Shown piece by piece: positions 48,886 through 58,202 of a stretch of 64,000 nt of DNA. Under the pieces are notes generated by a model. That model saw only the letters and a program-made list of their open reading frames with translations, ran no database searches and had not been told where the DNA came from. Both the position numbers and the translations under genes were made by a program. This DNA is from Allobosea sp. LC85 (lineage in GTDB: Bacteria; Pseudomonadota; Alphaproteobacteria; Rhizobiales; Beijerinckiaceae). Each line of letters begins with the position of its first letter. Position 1 is the first letter of the stretch. Location: the NCBI RefSeq assembly GCF_000735605.1, contig NZ_JPKG01000027.1, positions 124,001 to 188,000 of the forward strand, read 5' to 3'.

Positions 48886-50364
48886 ATGCGGGGAATGTCC
48901 TCAAAAGCACTGAAAGGGCTCGCGCGGGCTGACCTGCTGGAAAGCCGGGCTTTCCTGAACGGCGCGTGGCGAGACGCAGACGATCGGCTGCCGGTCGTCG
49001 ATCCGGCGACTGGGGAGACGATCGCGGAAGTCACCTCTCTGCCGCTCGATACCGTCGATGAAGCGGTTTCCGCGGCGGTCGCCGCGCAGCGACTCTGGCG
49101 TGACCGCCTACCAATCGAGCGCGGTTTGCTGCTGCGTGAGTGGGCCTCCGCGATGCGGCGCAATGCCGAAGACCTCGCCATCATCATGACAGCCGAGCAG
49201 GGCAAGCCTCTGGCCGAGTCGCATGGCGAGATCACTTATGCAGCCGCCTTCCTCGACTGGTTTGCCGCTGAGGGCGAGCGCGCCTATGGCGAGACGATCC
49301 CGAGCCATCTCCCGAGCAGTCGGCTTTCGGTGCAGATGCAGCCGCTCGGCGTCGCCGCGGCCGTTACACCCTGGAACTTTCCGAGCGCCATGATCACCCG
49401 CAAGGCAGGCGCAGCGCTGGCTGCCGGCTGCGCGATGGTGGTGAAGCCCGCGCCCGAGACGCCGCTTTCAGCGCTGGCGCTGGCGAAGCTCGCCGAACAG
49501 GTCGGGTTTCCCGCCGGCATCTTCCAGGTGCTGACCGGGGAAGCCGCTCCACTGGCGCACCGCCTGCTCGCGCATAGCGATATCCGCGCCTTCTCCTTCA
49601 CGGGCTCGACCGAGGTCGGCCGGCTGCTGCTCGGCCAGGCGGCACAGACGGTGAAGCGCGCCTCACTCGAGCTCGGTGGCCATGCCCCTTTCATCGTGTT
49701 CGACGATGCCCCGCTCGCTGCCACCGTTGCCGGCTGCATCGCGGCGAAGTTTGCGACCTCCGGGCAGGATTGCCTTTCCGCCAACCGGATCTATGTCCAG
49801 CGCGGCGCCTATCCGCGCTTCGTTTCCGCCTTCGCCGAGGCGGCTGCGCGACTGAAGGTCGGCCATGGCCTCAGCGAGGGCGTCGATATCGGGCCGATGA
49901 CCAGGGCCTCGGTGGCAGAAAAATGCCGCCACCAGATCGCGCAGGCGGTCGCAGCGGGCGCGCGCATCGTCGCTGGCGGGCAGGACAGCCCGCTCGGGGG
50001 TAATTTTGTGCAGCCGACCGTTCTGGCCGATGTCACCGACGCCATGACGATCGCGCGCGAGGAAACCTTCGGTCCAGTCGCGGCGATCCTGCCGTTCGAC
50101 GACGAGGCGGACGTCGTGGCGCGCGCCAACGCGACGGAGATGGGCCTCGCGGCCTATGTCTATACCGACGACCTGCGCCGGGCGATGCGGCTCACCGACC
50201 GGCTCGAATACGGCATGGTCGCGGTCAACACGCCGAAATTCACCGGCGCGCCGATCCCCTTCGGCGGCTGGAAGCAGTCCGGCCTCGGCCGCGAGGGCTC
50301 GCGCCACGGCCTCACTGAGTATCTCGAAGCCAAATATGTCTGCTTCGGAAATCTGGCAGCATGA
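48886..50364 (+). CDS. gabD: NAD(P)-dependent succinate-semialdehyde dehydrogenase
   Basis: 492 residues from the ATG at 48886, chosen because GGAGGA lies seven bases upstream; 48880 and 48895 are alternatives. VTPWNFPSAMITRKAGAALA, ELGGHAPFIVFDDA, catalytic Cys296 in GQDCLSANRIYVQ and EETFGPVAAI follow the SSADH pattern. It converts succinate semialdehyde to succinate. The next gene is an aminotransferase 16 bp downstream. It could serve both GABA breakdown and the final step of the island described at 54564-59359. Confidence 0.88.
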   Translation: MRGMSSKALKGLARADLLESRAFLNGAWRDADDRLPVVDPATGETIAEVTSLPLDTVDEAVSAAVAAQRLWRDRLPIERGLLLREWASAMRRNAEDLAIIMTAEQGKPLAESHGEITYAAAFLDWFAAEGERAYGETIPSHLPSSRLSVQMQPLGVAAAVTPWNFPSAMITRKAGAALAAGCAMVVKPAPETPLSALALAKLAEQVGFPAGIFQVLTGEAAPLAHRLLAHSDIRAFSFTGSTEVGRLLLGQAAQTVKRASLELGGHAPFIVFDDAPLAATVAGCIAAKFATSGQDCLSANRIYVQRGAYPRFVSAFAEAAARLKVGHGLSEGVDIGPMTRASVAEKCRHQIAQAVAAGARIVAGGQDSPLGGNFVQPTVLADVTDAMTIAREETFGPVAAILPFDDEADVVARANATEMGLAAYVYTDDLRRAMRLTDRLEYGMVAVNTPKFTGAPIPFGGWKQSGLGREGSRHGLTEYLEAKYVCFGNLAA

Positions 50365-50380
50365 TCAAGGAGAAACGCCT

Positions 50381-51787
50381 ATGACGATCGATGTCGCAGC
50401 CATCGGCGCGCTGGATCGCGCCAGCGTCCTGCATCCCTTCACCCAGCTCAAGGATTTCGCCACCGGCAAGCTCGGTGAGCCGACCATCGTCGAAACCGGC
50501 AAGGGCATCCGCATCCAGGATGCAACCGGCCGCAGCTATATCGACGGCTTCGCCGGGCTCTATTGCGTCAATATCGGCTATGGCCGCACCGAGGTGGCCG
50601 AGGCGATTTCGCGGCAGGCCTACCGGTTGGCTTACTACCACTCCTATGCCGCGCACACGACAGATGAACTCGCCATCCTCTCCGACCGGCTCGTGAAGAT
50701 GGCGCCGGGCAGGATGAGCAAGGTCTTCTACGGCATGTCCGGCTCGGACGCGAACGAGACCCAGGCCAAGCTCGTCTGGTACTACAACAACCTGCGCGGC
50801 CAGCCGAAGAAGAAGAAGATCATCTCGCGACTGCGCGGCTATCACGGCTGCAGCGTCGTCTCGGGCTCGATGACGGGGATGAGCTTCTACCACGACCATA
50901 TGGACCTGCCGTTCTCCGGCATCCTTCATACCGGCGCACCGCATCACTACTGGGGAGCCCAGACCGGCGAGACCGAAATCGAGTTCTCGAAACGCCTCGC
51001 GGACGAACTCGAAGGCCTGATCCTGCGCGAGGGACCTGAGACGGTTGGCGCCTTCATCGGCGAGCCGGTGCTCGGCACCGGCGGCATCACCCCGCCGCCT
51101 GAGGGCTACTGGCAAGCGATCCAGCCGGTACTGCGCAAATACGACGTGCTGCTGATCGCCGACGAGGTGGTGACCGGCTTCGGCCGCGTCGGGACGCCAT
51201 TCGGCTCCCATCTCTACGGTATCGAGCCGGATCTGATTACCGTCGCCAAAGGGCTGACCTCGGCCTATTTTCCACTCTCGGCCGCGATCGTCGGCGAGAA
51301 GGTCTACAAGGTGCTGGAGGATGGCGCGGACCGCGTCGGCGCCTTCTCGCATGGCTACACCTATTCCGGCCATCCGATCGGAGCGGCTGCGGCCAATGCG
51401 GTGCTCGATATCGTCGAGCGCGAGGATCTGGCTGGCAAGGCGCGCGATGTCGGCGGTTATTTCCAGGACCGGCTGAAGGCGACCTTCGCGCAATTGCCGA
51501 TCGTCGGCGAGGTGCGCGGAATCGGTATGCTGGGTGCGCTCGAATTCGTCGCGGATCGCTCTGCCAAAACCCGCTTCAACCCCGCTCTCAAGGTCGGTGC
51601 CCGCATCTCCAAGGCCGCGCGCGATCGTGGACTGATCGCCCGTGCCATGCCGCATGGCGACATCCTCGGCTTCGCGCCGCCGCTGGTGACGACCAGGGAC
51701 GAGATCGACGAGATCGTCGGCATCGCAGAGAAGGCCGTGCGCCAGGTGTTGGATGAGTTGGCGCGCGATAAGGCGGCGGTGGCCTGA
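50381..51787 (+). CDS. Class III aminotransferase (omega-amino acid / GABA / putrescine-pyruvate type)
   Basis: 468 residues from the ATG at 50381, after AAGGAGAAA. LHPFTQLKDF and GLYCVNIGYGRTEVAEAISR at the N-terminus, IADEVVTGFGRVGTPFGSHL with the PLP aspartate, and the lysine in TVAKGLTSAYFPLSA identify the family. Such enzymes transfer the terminal amino group of GABA, beta-alanine or diamines to pyruvate. With the dehydrogenase upstream this makes a two-step route from GABA to succinate. Confidence 0.9.
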   Translation: MTIDVAAIGALDRASVLHPFTQLKDFATGKLGEPTIVETGKGIRIQDATGRSYIDGFAGLYCVNIGYGRTEVAEAISRQAYRLAYYHSYAAHTTDELAILSDRLVKMAPGRMSKVFYGMSGSDANETQAKLVWYYNNLRGQPKKKKIISRLRGYHGCSVVSGSMTGMSFYHDHMDLPFSGILHTGAPHHYWGAQTGETEIEFSKRLADELEGLILREGPETVGAFIGEPVLGTGGITPPPEGYWQAIQPVLRKYDVLLIADEVVTGFGRVGTPFGSHLYGIEPDLITVAKGLTSAYFPLSAAIVGEKVYKVLEDGADRVGAFSHGYTYSGHPIGAAAANAVLDIVEREDLAGKARDVGGYFQDRLKATFAQLPIVGEVRGIGMLGALEFVADRSAKTRFNPALKVGARISKAARDRGLIARAMPHGDILGFAPPLVTTRDEIDEIVGIAEKAVRQVLDELARDKAAVA

Positions 51788-51826
51788 CACTGCCGGCGAT
51801 GCACTAGGCAACGGCACAGCGCGAAA

Positions 51827-51849
51827 GGGCCCGCCGATCTGGCGGGCCC
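51827..51849. terminator. Hairpin between convergent genes
   Basis: GGGCCCGCC and GGCGGGCCC form a 9-bp stem with the loop GATCT, followed on the plus strand by CCGATTT. It lies between the aminotransferase and the convergent DUF1185 gene. Confidence 0.65.
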
Positions 51850-51891
51850 CGATTTCATGATCGTGCTCTGGTGCACTACGCTGCAGAAACG

Positions 51892-52482
51892 TCAGGCGTT
51901 CTCCAGCTCCCGCTTCATCTCGTCCATGTCCTGGAAGCGATCGGCGAGACGCGGATGGGCGCGGCTGTTGTCGGCGGCGCCGATGGCGACCAGAACCTCA
52001 TCGGCGCCCGGCGCGTCGGGAATCTGGAAGTTCGCGGTGAGGAAGTGCGAGCGCTTGCCGGTCTCGGTCTTGTGGATCATCGGCAGCGAGAGCAAGGCGC
52101 CCGGCGCGATGCGCGTGTTGGTGAAGCTCAGATAGGCGGTACCCTTGACTGCGTCGCGGAACATGTTGCCGAAGCGCAGCGTGTGGATAAGCGCCGAAGC
52201 GTGCTCGATCTCGCCGTTGGCGCCGACGGCGGCGGCCTTGCCATAGGCCTCGACCTGCTCGGCCGGCATTACGGCAACGAGGCGTTTTGTCAGTTCGGCG
52301 CCGAGATGCGGAGCGATCCGCAGGATCTCCGGCCGCAGGTTCTCGACGAAGCCTTGTCCCGCCCAGGGATTGCGCAGCACGGCGGCGACCACGACGAAGC
52401 GCACCGGCCTGTCGGTGGCCTTGCCGCCCTCGATGAAGGTTTCCTCGACGAAGGTCGAGATCTTGCGCAGACCATAATCCAT
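51892..52482 (-). CDS. Amino acid synthesis family protein (DUF1185)
   Basis: 196 residues from the ATG at 52482: MDYGLRKISTFVEETFIEGG, then RPVRFVVVAAVLRNPWAGQG and PHLGAELTKRL. This opening is typical of the family called amino acid synthesis (PF06684), whose biochemical role is not established. It is divergent from the GAF/PucR regulator with 125 bp between, which suggests shared control with the catabolic island. Confidence 0.8.
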   Translation of the reverse strand: MDYGLRKISTFVEETFIEGGKATDRPVRFVVVAAVLRNPWAGQGFVENLRPEILRIAPHLGAELTKRLVAVMPAEQVEAYGKAAAVGANGEIEHASALIHTLRFGNMFRDAVKGTAYLSFTNTRIAPGALLSLPMIHKTETGKRSHFLTANFQIPDAPGADEVLVAIGAADNSRAHPRLADRFQDMDEMKRELENA

Positions 52483-52545
52483 GGGATGTCCACCTGTTGC
52501 GATTGTCGAATGGTGGTGAAGGGTAAAGTCCTGCTTCCATGCACG

Positions 52546-52568
52546 TCTTCCGCCGGATCGCCGGAAGA
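52546..52568. promoter_or_regulatory. Inverted repeat in the divergent DUF1185/regulator gap
   Basis: TCTTCCG and CGGAAGA (7-bp arms, 9-bp spacer) are 40 bp before the regulator start. The arm GGAAGA also ends the motif found before the flavin-reductase and transporter genes, so this may be the regulator's own operator. Confidence 0.4.
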
Positions 52569-52607
52569 ATATCCTGACCTCCCCTTCGATGCGGGGTAAG
52601 ATCGAGC

Positions 52608-54437
52608 ATGTCGCGGCTGGAGACTGGAATGGCGGATCAGGCATCGCAGATGCGCTCCTTGAGGGATGTCGCCAGCCGGATCAATGCAGGCGGCGATCTC
52701 GATACCGTCCTGCGCGATCTCATCCGCGCGGCCTGCGAGCATGGCGGCTGGGCGCTCGGCTCGGTCATGGCGATCGATGCCCCACATGGCGACGCGCATG
52801 TCATCGTGCGGCACGATCCGACCCTGCTGCGCAGGCAACTGGAGAATCGCTGGGAATTGGCGACGAGCCCCGCCCTCATCGCGCTCCAACGCAACGAGCC
52901 GGTCTATATCCGCGATGCCCGTGCCTCCGATGAGTTTCCCGGCTATCGGCGCGAGGCCTTCGAACGCGACTATCGCACCGTGCTCGTGCTGCCCATGAGC
53001 TGCGCTGATGCGGAAGGGCGGCCGATGGTGCTGAACGTGGTTTCGCGCGACGTCACCGAGGTCTCGCCCGACGATCTCGCCTTCATGAGCATGATCGTCC
53101 ATCTCGGCGGCATCGCGGTCGAGCGCGAGCACCGGCTCCGGGCCGAACGCCATGCGGCCGAGCAACTACAGAAGGCACTGCAGACGCAGACAACGCTGCT
53201 GCAGGAAGTCCTGTCCGGCGGTTCGAGTTCGGCGTTGGCGGCGATGTTGGCGGATCTGCTGCCAGACCCCGTGCTGGTCGTCGATTTCTCCGGCAATGCA
53301 CTGGTAGCCAGCCGCTCGCCGACGCCGCTTCATTTCGACGACGCTGGCTGGCAGCGGGCGATCGACACCAGCCTCAGCGGTCAGATCATCACGGCTGCGC
53401 GGGACGCCGTCGCGGCCGAACGCATCGAGCCGCAGAGCCTGCGGCTCGATGACGGCGCGCGACGCCTGCAGCTCATGGCCCGGATCGAGCCCCTGAATGT
53501 CGACGGACAGGTCGTCGGCGCTCTCGTGATATTTGCGGCGGCGCAGCCGGCCGGCGACCTCGAACGGCTTCTGCTCGACAGCGTGAAATTCGCCCTCAGC
53601 GTCCAGATGATGCGCAGCGTCATCCGCTTCCGCTTCGAGACGCGCACGCTGACCGAGCTGTTCTTCGAGATTGTTGAACGCCGCTGGCGGGATGCCGACG
53701 ACGTGCTCCAGCGCGGGCGCAGGCTCGGCCTCGCGCTCAGCGCTCCGGCGCGCATGGTGGTCGTCGATTTTCCGGACGCGCCGTCCCTGCCGGCCGACAT
53801 CACCGTCGATTGCCACCATGCGGTGACGCGGCTGGCGCGCCAGCTGAACATTACCGCCAGCGTCGTCGCCGTCGGCGGCGGGCTGGTCTGCCTGCTGCCG
53901 CATGATGCTGACGGCGATCAGGAGAGGGCCGGGCGCCTGGCGCGGCGCATGGTCGAGACGCTGCGGCACAGTTTCAACCGCGAGCCGATCGTGGTCCTTG
54001 GCGGCGTCTGCGACGGTCTCGACGCCTATCCCAAGGAATGGGAGCGCTGCTGGCGGATGATCCGCATCGCGCGCGCCTTCGGCCGCACCGGGACCTTGTC
54101 GGCCTCGGATTTCGGGCCGATGCCAATGCTGATCGGAGCGGCGGAATCAGCCGATGTGCGCAGCTTCGTCGAGGGTAGCATCGGCGCGGTCGTCGCTCAT
54201 GACCGCAAGCACGATACGCCCTATCTGGAAACCCTCGCCGCCTATCTGCGCGAGGGCTGCCGGGCCCAGGCCTGCGCCGATGCGATGGGGCTGCATGTGA
54301 CGACGCTGCGCTACCGGCTGTCGCGCATCCACGACCTGTTCGGGATCGACCCGGAGACGCCGGACCGCCGTTTTGCGATCGAGCTGGCGATCCGGTTGCA
54401 TGGCGTTATCGAGAACGGCTCCGCCGCGGCTGGCTGA
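52608..54437 (+). CDS. GAF-domain transcriptional activator with PucR-type C-terminal helix-turn-helix
   Basis: 609 residues. A GAF domain (about 15-170, SQMRSLRDVASRINAGGDLD onward), a second sensor-like region (about 200-310), a CdaR/GGDEF-like part (about 330-480) and a C-terminal helix-turn-helix, YLREGCRAQACADAMGLHVT then TLRYRLSRI, as in PucR/CdaR regulators. These usually activate nearby catabolic genes on binding a pathway metabolite. It is placed directly upstream of the proposed operon. ATG at 52629 is an alternative start. Confidence 0.87.
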   Translation: MSRLETGMADQASQMRSLRDVASRINAGGDLDTVLRDLIRAACEHGGWALGSVMAIDAPHGDAHVIVRHDPTLLRRQLENRWELATSPALIALQRNEPVYIRDARASDEFPGYRREAFERDYRTVLVLPMSCADAEGRPMVLNVVSRDVTEVSPDDLAFMSMIVHLGGIAVEREHRLRAERHAAEQLQKALQTQTTLLQEVLSGGSSSALAAMLADLLPDPVLVVDFSGNALVASRSPTPLHFDDAGWQRAIDTSLSGQIITAARDAVAAERIEPQSLRLDDGARRLQLMARIEPLNVDGQVVGALVIFAAAQPAGDLERLLLDSVKFALSVQMMRSVIRFRFETRTLTELFFEIVERRWRDADDVLQRGRRLGLALSAPARMVVVDFPDAPSLPADITVDCHHAVTRLARQLNITASVVAVGGGLVCLLPHDADGDQERAGRLARRMVETLRHSFNREPIVVLGGVCDGLDAYPKEWERCWRMIRIARAFGRTGTLSASDFGPMPMLIGAAESADVRSFVEGSIGAVVAHDRKHDTPYLETLAAYLREGCRAQACADAMGLHVTTLRYRLSRIHDLFGIDPETPDRRFAIELAIRLHGVIENGSAAAG

Positions 54438-54483
54438 GGCGAGCCCACGCTTTCCCGTTCTTCATAGAAGTTTTTTGCCGTTC

Positions 54484-54505
54484 CGTCCCCCTCTTCATAG
54501 GAAGA
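54484..54505 (+). promoter_or_regulatory. Shared upstream motif, copy 1
   Basis: CGTCC-N6-TCATAGGAAGA, ending 58 bp before the flavin reductase start. A half-like copy, TTCATAGAAG, lies at 54461-54470. The same CGTCC-N6-TCATAGGAAGA occurs at 59415-59436 before the transporter genes, with identical spacing. Confidence 0.5.
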
Positions 54506-54563
54506 AGAGGGCTGCGCCGCCGCCTAGCCTTCACCCGGTCCCGCATTGATCGAGGTGAAGCGC

Positions 54564-55544
54564 ATGCTCGCTCCGGCCGCCAGCACGTCCAGTCCGATCG
54601 ACTCCGTCGCACTGCGCCGTGCGCTAGGAACATTCGTCACGGGCGTGACCGTCATTACCACCCGCGACGCCGACGGCACCCCGCGCGGCATGACGGCGAA
54701 CTCGTTCACCTCCGTCTCGCTTGATCCGCCGTTGCTGCTGGTCTGCGTCGGCAAGAGCGCACACAGCTTCGCGGCCTTCAACAGCTCGCCATCCTTCGCG
54801 GTCAATCTGCTGCATGAGGGGCAGACCGACGTCTCCAACCTGTTTGCCTCGAAGGCCGCCAACAAGTTCGATACGGTCAGTCACGACCGCATTCATACCG
54901 GCTCGCCTGTCCTGACAGATTGCCTCTCCTGGTTCGACTGCACGGTCCATCGCCGCGTCGATGCCGGCGACCATGTCGTGCTGATCGGCGAGGTTCAGGC
55001 CTTCGGAACAAGCCCGTCGGCTCCACTTGGCTTCTGCCGCGGGCGTTACGCCAACGTCAAGGATCCGCTGCCGCCTGGCTGGCTGGCCTCACATGGCATG
55101 ATCGTCGGTTACCTGATCGAGGCTGACGGGCAGCTGCTGCTGCGCTCGGACGGCAAGGGCGGCTGGGTGCTGCCAAGCGCGAAGCGCCGCATTGCCGACA
55201 ACGAACTGAAGCTCGAGGGAGGCGATGCACTCACGCTCGTGCCGGACGACACCTTCCTCTACTCGGTCTTTGACGTCACCGATGGCGATCCCGGCTATCT
55301 GATTTACCGCGCCCGCCTTGCGCAGGACTCCGCTTCGGCCGCGCTTTCCGCGGGGCTCCGATTCTTCCCGATCGACCAGCTTCCCTATGATGCGATTCCG
55401 ACGCGCGAGATCAGCGCGATGCTGCGCCGCTATGCCCGCGAAAGCGCGAGCAAGCGCTTCGGAATCTACATGGATTCCAACGATGGCGGGCGCCTCGCCA
55501 TGGTCGGCGCGGCCCAGCCCTGGGCGCCAAACTCGCAATCTTGA
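54564..55544 (+). CDS. Flavin reductase fused to a Nudix-like domain
   Basis: 326 residues from the ATG at 54564, preceded by GAGGTG; an upstream TTG is less likely. Residues 10-165 are a flavin-reductase-like domain (LRRALGTFVTGVTVITTRDA, GMTANSFTSVSLDPPLLLVC, SPSFAVNLLHEGQ), which gives reduced FMN to a partner oxygenase. Residues 180-310 resemble a Nudix fold (GWVLPSAKRRIADNELKLEG) with a degenerate Nudix box. The luciferase-like oxygenase two genes on is the obvious partner. Compare TgnA, the reductase of trigonelline monooxygenase. Confidence 0.85.
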   Translation: MLAPAASTSSPIDSVALRRALGTFVTGVTVITTRDADGTPRGMTANSFTSVSLDPPLLLVCVGKSAHSFAAFNSSPSFAVNLLHEGQTDVSNLFASKAANKFDTVSHDRIHTGSPVLTDCLSWFDCTVHRRVDAGDHVVLIGEVQAFGTSPSAPLGFCRGRYANVKDPLPPGWLASHGMIVGYLIEADGQLLLRSDGKGGWVLPSAKRRIADNELKLEGGDALTLVPDDTFLYSVFDVTDGDPGYLIYRARLAQDSASAALSAGLRFFPIDQLPYDAIPTREISAMLRRYARESASKRFGIYMDSNDGGRLAMVGAAQPWAPNSQS

Positions 55545-55562
55545 GCCGGCAAAGTAAATTAG

Positions 55563-57074
55563 ATGAAGACCACCGTCAAAAACCTCGAAGGCTCACGCCA
55601 GGATCTCTTCATCGACGGCCGCTTCGTCGCGCCCAAGAGCGGCGTCTACGTGCCGTCCTACGATCCGACAATCGCCGAGCCCTGGTACGAATTCGCCCAG
55701 GCCGATGCGACCGATGTCGATGCCGCCGTGCGCTCGGCGCGCTCTGCGCTGGTCAACCCCGCCTGGCAGCGTCTGACGCAGACCGATCGCGGCAAGCTGG
55801 TGCGACGGCTCGCCGAACTCGTGCTGGAGAACGCTGACGAACTCGCGATGATCGAGTGCCGTGACAACGGCAAGCTGCTCAAGGAAATGCGCGCCCAGAT
55901 GCGGGCGATTCCGGATTCCTATCTCTATTTCGCCGGCATGGCCGACAAGCTCCAGGGCGACACAATCCCGGTCAACAAGCTCGACACCCTGAACTTCAAT
56001 CTGCGCGAGCCGATCGGTGTGGTCGGGATGATCATCCCGTGGAACTCGCCGCTGATGATGCTGACGGGCACGCTCGCGCCTTGCCTCGCGATCGGCAACA
56101 CCATCGTGGTGAAGCCCTCCGAGCATGCGACGGCCTCGACGCTGGCGCTGGCCGAGCTCGTCATCGAGGCCGGCATTCCGCCCGGAGTCGTCAATGTCGT
56201 CACCGGTGACGGCGCGACGACGGGCGATGCGCTGACGCGCCATCCCGGCATCGCGAAATACGTCTTCACCGGCTCGACCTTCACTGGCCGCAAGATCGCG
56301 GGCAACGCCGCCAACAACCTGGTTCCCTGCCAGATGGAGCTGGGCGGAAAGTCGCCCCACGTCATCTTCTCCGATGTCGATATCGACAAGGCGGTGAACG
56401 GCGTCGTCTCCGGCGTCTTCGCCGCGGCGGGCCAGACCTGCGTCGCCGGCTCGCGTTGCTTCGTCGAGCAGCCGATCTACGACCGCTTCGTCGAAGCGCT
56501 GGTCGAGCGCACGCGGCGCATCAAGGTCGGCCATCCGCAGGTCGAGGACACCGATATGGGGCCGCTGGCGCTCTCCGCCCAGCTCGCCAAGGTCGAGGAC
56601 TATGTCTCCTCCGGCGTGCGGGAGGGCGCGAAGATCGCGGCTGGCGGGCGCAAGCCGCAGGACGGCGAACTCGCGCGCGGCTGGTATTTCGAGCCGACGG
56701 TGATGACCGAGGCGGGCAACGACATGCGCTTCATGCGCGAGGAGATCTTCGGGCCCGTCGTCGGCGTCGTGCCGTTCAAGAGCGAGGAGGAGATGATCGC
56801 TCTCGCCAACGACACCGAATACGGCCTGGCGTCCGGCATCTGGACCCAAAACATCGATCGCGCGATGCGCTTTGCCCGCAACATCGAGGCCGGCACGGTC
56901 TGGATCAACACCTACCGCTCTGCCGCCTACATGTCCGCCAATGGCGGCATGAAGAACAGCGGTTATGGCCGCCGGGGCGGCTTCGAGGTCATGCGCGAAT
57001 TCTCGCGCCTGAAGAACGTGGTGATCGACTACTCGGGCGCCATGCAGGACCCGTTCGTGATCCGCCTGCGCTGA
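55563..57074 (+). CDS. Aldehyde dehydrogenase family protein
   Basis: 503 residues. VGMIIPWNSPLMMLTGTLAP, the cofactor loop YVFTGSTFTGRKIA, ELGGKSPHVIFSDVDIDKAV and catalytic Cys293 in AAGQTCVAGSRCF are intact, with EEIFGPVVGV near the end. Starts 18 bp after the reductase gene. In the trigonelline pathway an enzyme of this family (TgnC) oxidises the hydroxybutyrolactone formed by ring opening; that role is inferred from context. Confidence 0.92.
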   Translation: MKTTVKNLEGSRQDLFIDGRFVAPKSGVYVPSYDPTIAEPWYEFAQADATDVDAAVRSARSALVNPAWQRLTQTDRGKLVRRLAELVLENADELAMIECRDNGKLLKEMRAQMRAIPDSYLYFAGMADKLQGDTIPVNKLDTLNFNLREPIGVVGMIIPWNSPLMMLTGTLAPCLAIGNTIVVKPSEHATASTLALAELVIEAGIPPGVVNVVTGDGATTGDALTRHPGIAKYVFTGSTFTGRKIAGNAANNLVPCQMELGGKSPHVIFSDVDIDKAVNGVVSGVFAAAGQTCVAGSRCFVEQPIYDRFVEALVERTRRIKVGHPQVEDTDMGPLALSAQLAKVEDYVSSGVREGAKIAAGGRKPQDGELARGWYFEPTVMTEAGNDMRFMREEIFGPVVGVVPFKSEEEMIALANDTEYGLASGIWTQNIDRAMRFARNIEAGTVWINTYRSAAYMSANGGMKNSGYGRRGGFEVMREFSRLKNVVIDYSGAMQDPFVIRLR

Positions 57075-57110
57075 GCGGTCACGGCAACAAGCCCAGAACG
57101 GAGGAAAGCC

Positions 57111-58199
57111 ATGAAATTCGCCGTTTCCATCAGCATGGAGCGTTTCTCGCCGGACGCTTCGATGCAGGAAGCCGTCAGGAACTTCCGCGCGCTGGCGAAG
57201 ATCGCCGACGAGGGCGGTTTCGAGACGCTGTGGACCGCCGAGCACCACACCATCGAATGCACGGTCTCCCCCAACCCATTCACGGTGCTGACCTGGCTCG
57301 GCCAGCACACCGATCGGATCAGGCTCGGCACCGCGACGCTGGTCGCCCCCTATTGGTCGCCGATCCGGCTGGCCGGAGAGGCCGCGCTCTGCGACCACCT
57401 GACCGGCGGCCGGCTCGAATTCGGTATCGCGCGCGGCGCCTATCAATACGAGTTCGATCGCATGGCCGGCGGCATTCCCCAGCAGGAGGGCGTCGCCTTC
57501 ATGAAGGAATTGGTGCCGGCGGTGCAAAAGCTCTGGGCCGGAGACTATGCCCATGACGGGTACTACTGGAAGTTCCCGCTCGCGACCTCGGTGCCCAAGC
57601 CGCTGCAGCAGCCGCATCCGGCGATCTGGGTCGCGGCGCGCGATCCCGGCACTTTCGACTGGGCGGTCGGGATCGGCGCCAACATCCTGTCGACGCCGCT
57701 GTCTTCACCACCGGCCGAGGTCGGGGTCCTCGGCGAGAAGTTTCGCAAGGCCGTGGCCGACCATCCCGAGCGTCCGCGTCCCCGGCTGATGATGCAGCGC
57801 CGAACCTGCGTCTACGACCGCAAGGAGGACTGGGAAATCGCCGTGCGCCACTCTGTCGATTATGGGCGCTATTTCGAGAACCTGATGCAGAACATCGGCA
57901 CGGTGACCAATGGCTTCCCCGAAGCGGTGCCGTTCGAGACCGTCGCCAATCGCGACAACTACAATCCGCAGGCAGTCCACGACAACCTGATGTTTGGCAC
58001 GCCGGACGAGGTCATCAGGAAGCTGCAGATCTATGAGGATGCCGGCGTCGACCAGTACTGCCTCGGGCTGTCCTTCAATCTGCCCTTCGAACTGCAGATG
58101 AAGACGCTGCGGCTGTTCATCGACGAGGTGATGCCGCATTTCGCCGCCCGTGAGCAGGAGCGCGCCGCGGCGCCGCGCTTTGCAGCAGCCGGGTATTGA
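57111..58199 (+). CDS. LLM-class (luciferase-like) flavin-dependent monooxygenase
   Basis: 362 residues, TIM-barrel luciferase family. It opens MKFAVSISMERFSPDASMQE and contains ETLWTAEHHTIECTVSPNPF, the conserved GTATLVAPYWSPIRLAGEAA, GRLEFGIARGAYQYEFDRM and FGTPDEVIRKLQIYEDAGVD. Uses FMNH2 from the reductase and O2. In context it is the candidate ring-opening oxygenase, comparable to TgnB of Acinetobacter. AACGGAGGAAAG is a strong ribosome site. Confidence 0.92.
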   Translation: MKFAVSISMERFSPDASMQEAVRNFRALAKIADEGGFETLWTAEHHTIECTVSPNPFTVLTWLGQHTDRIRLGTATLVAPYWSPIRLAGEAALCDHLTGGRLEFGIARGAYQYEFDRMAGGIPQQEGVAFMKELVPAVQKLWAGDYAHDGYYWKFPLATSVPKPLQQPHPAIWVAARDPGTFDWAVGIGANILSTPLSSPPAEVGVLGEKFRKAVADHPERPRPRLMMQRRTCVYDRKEDWEIAVRHSVDYGRYFENLMQNIGTVTNGFPEAVPFETVANRDNYNPQAVHDNLMFGTPDEVIRKLQIYEDAGVDQYCLGLSFNLPFELQMKTLRLFIDEVMPHFAAREQERAAAPRFAAAGY

Positions 58200-58202
58200 G
58201 CC

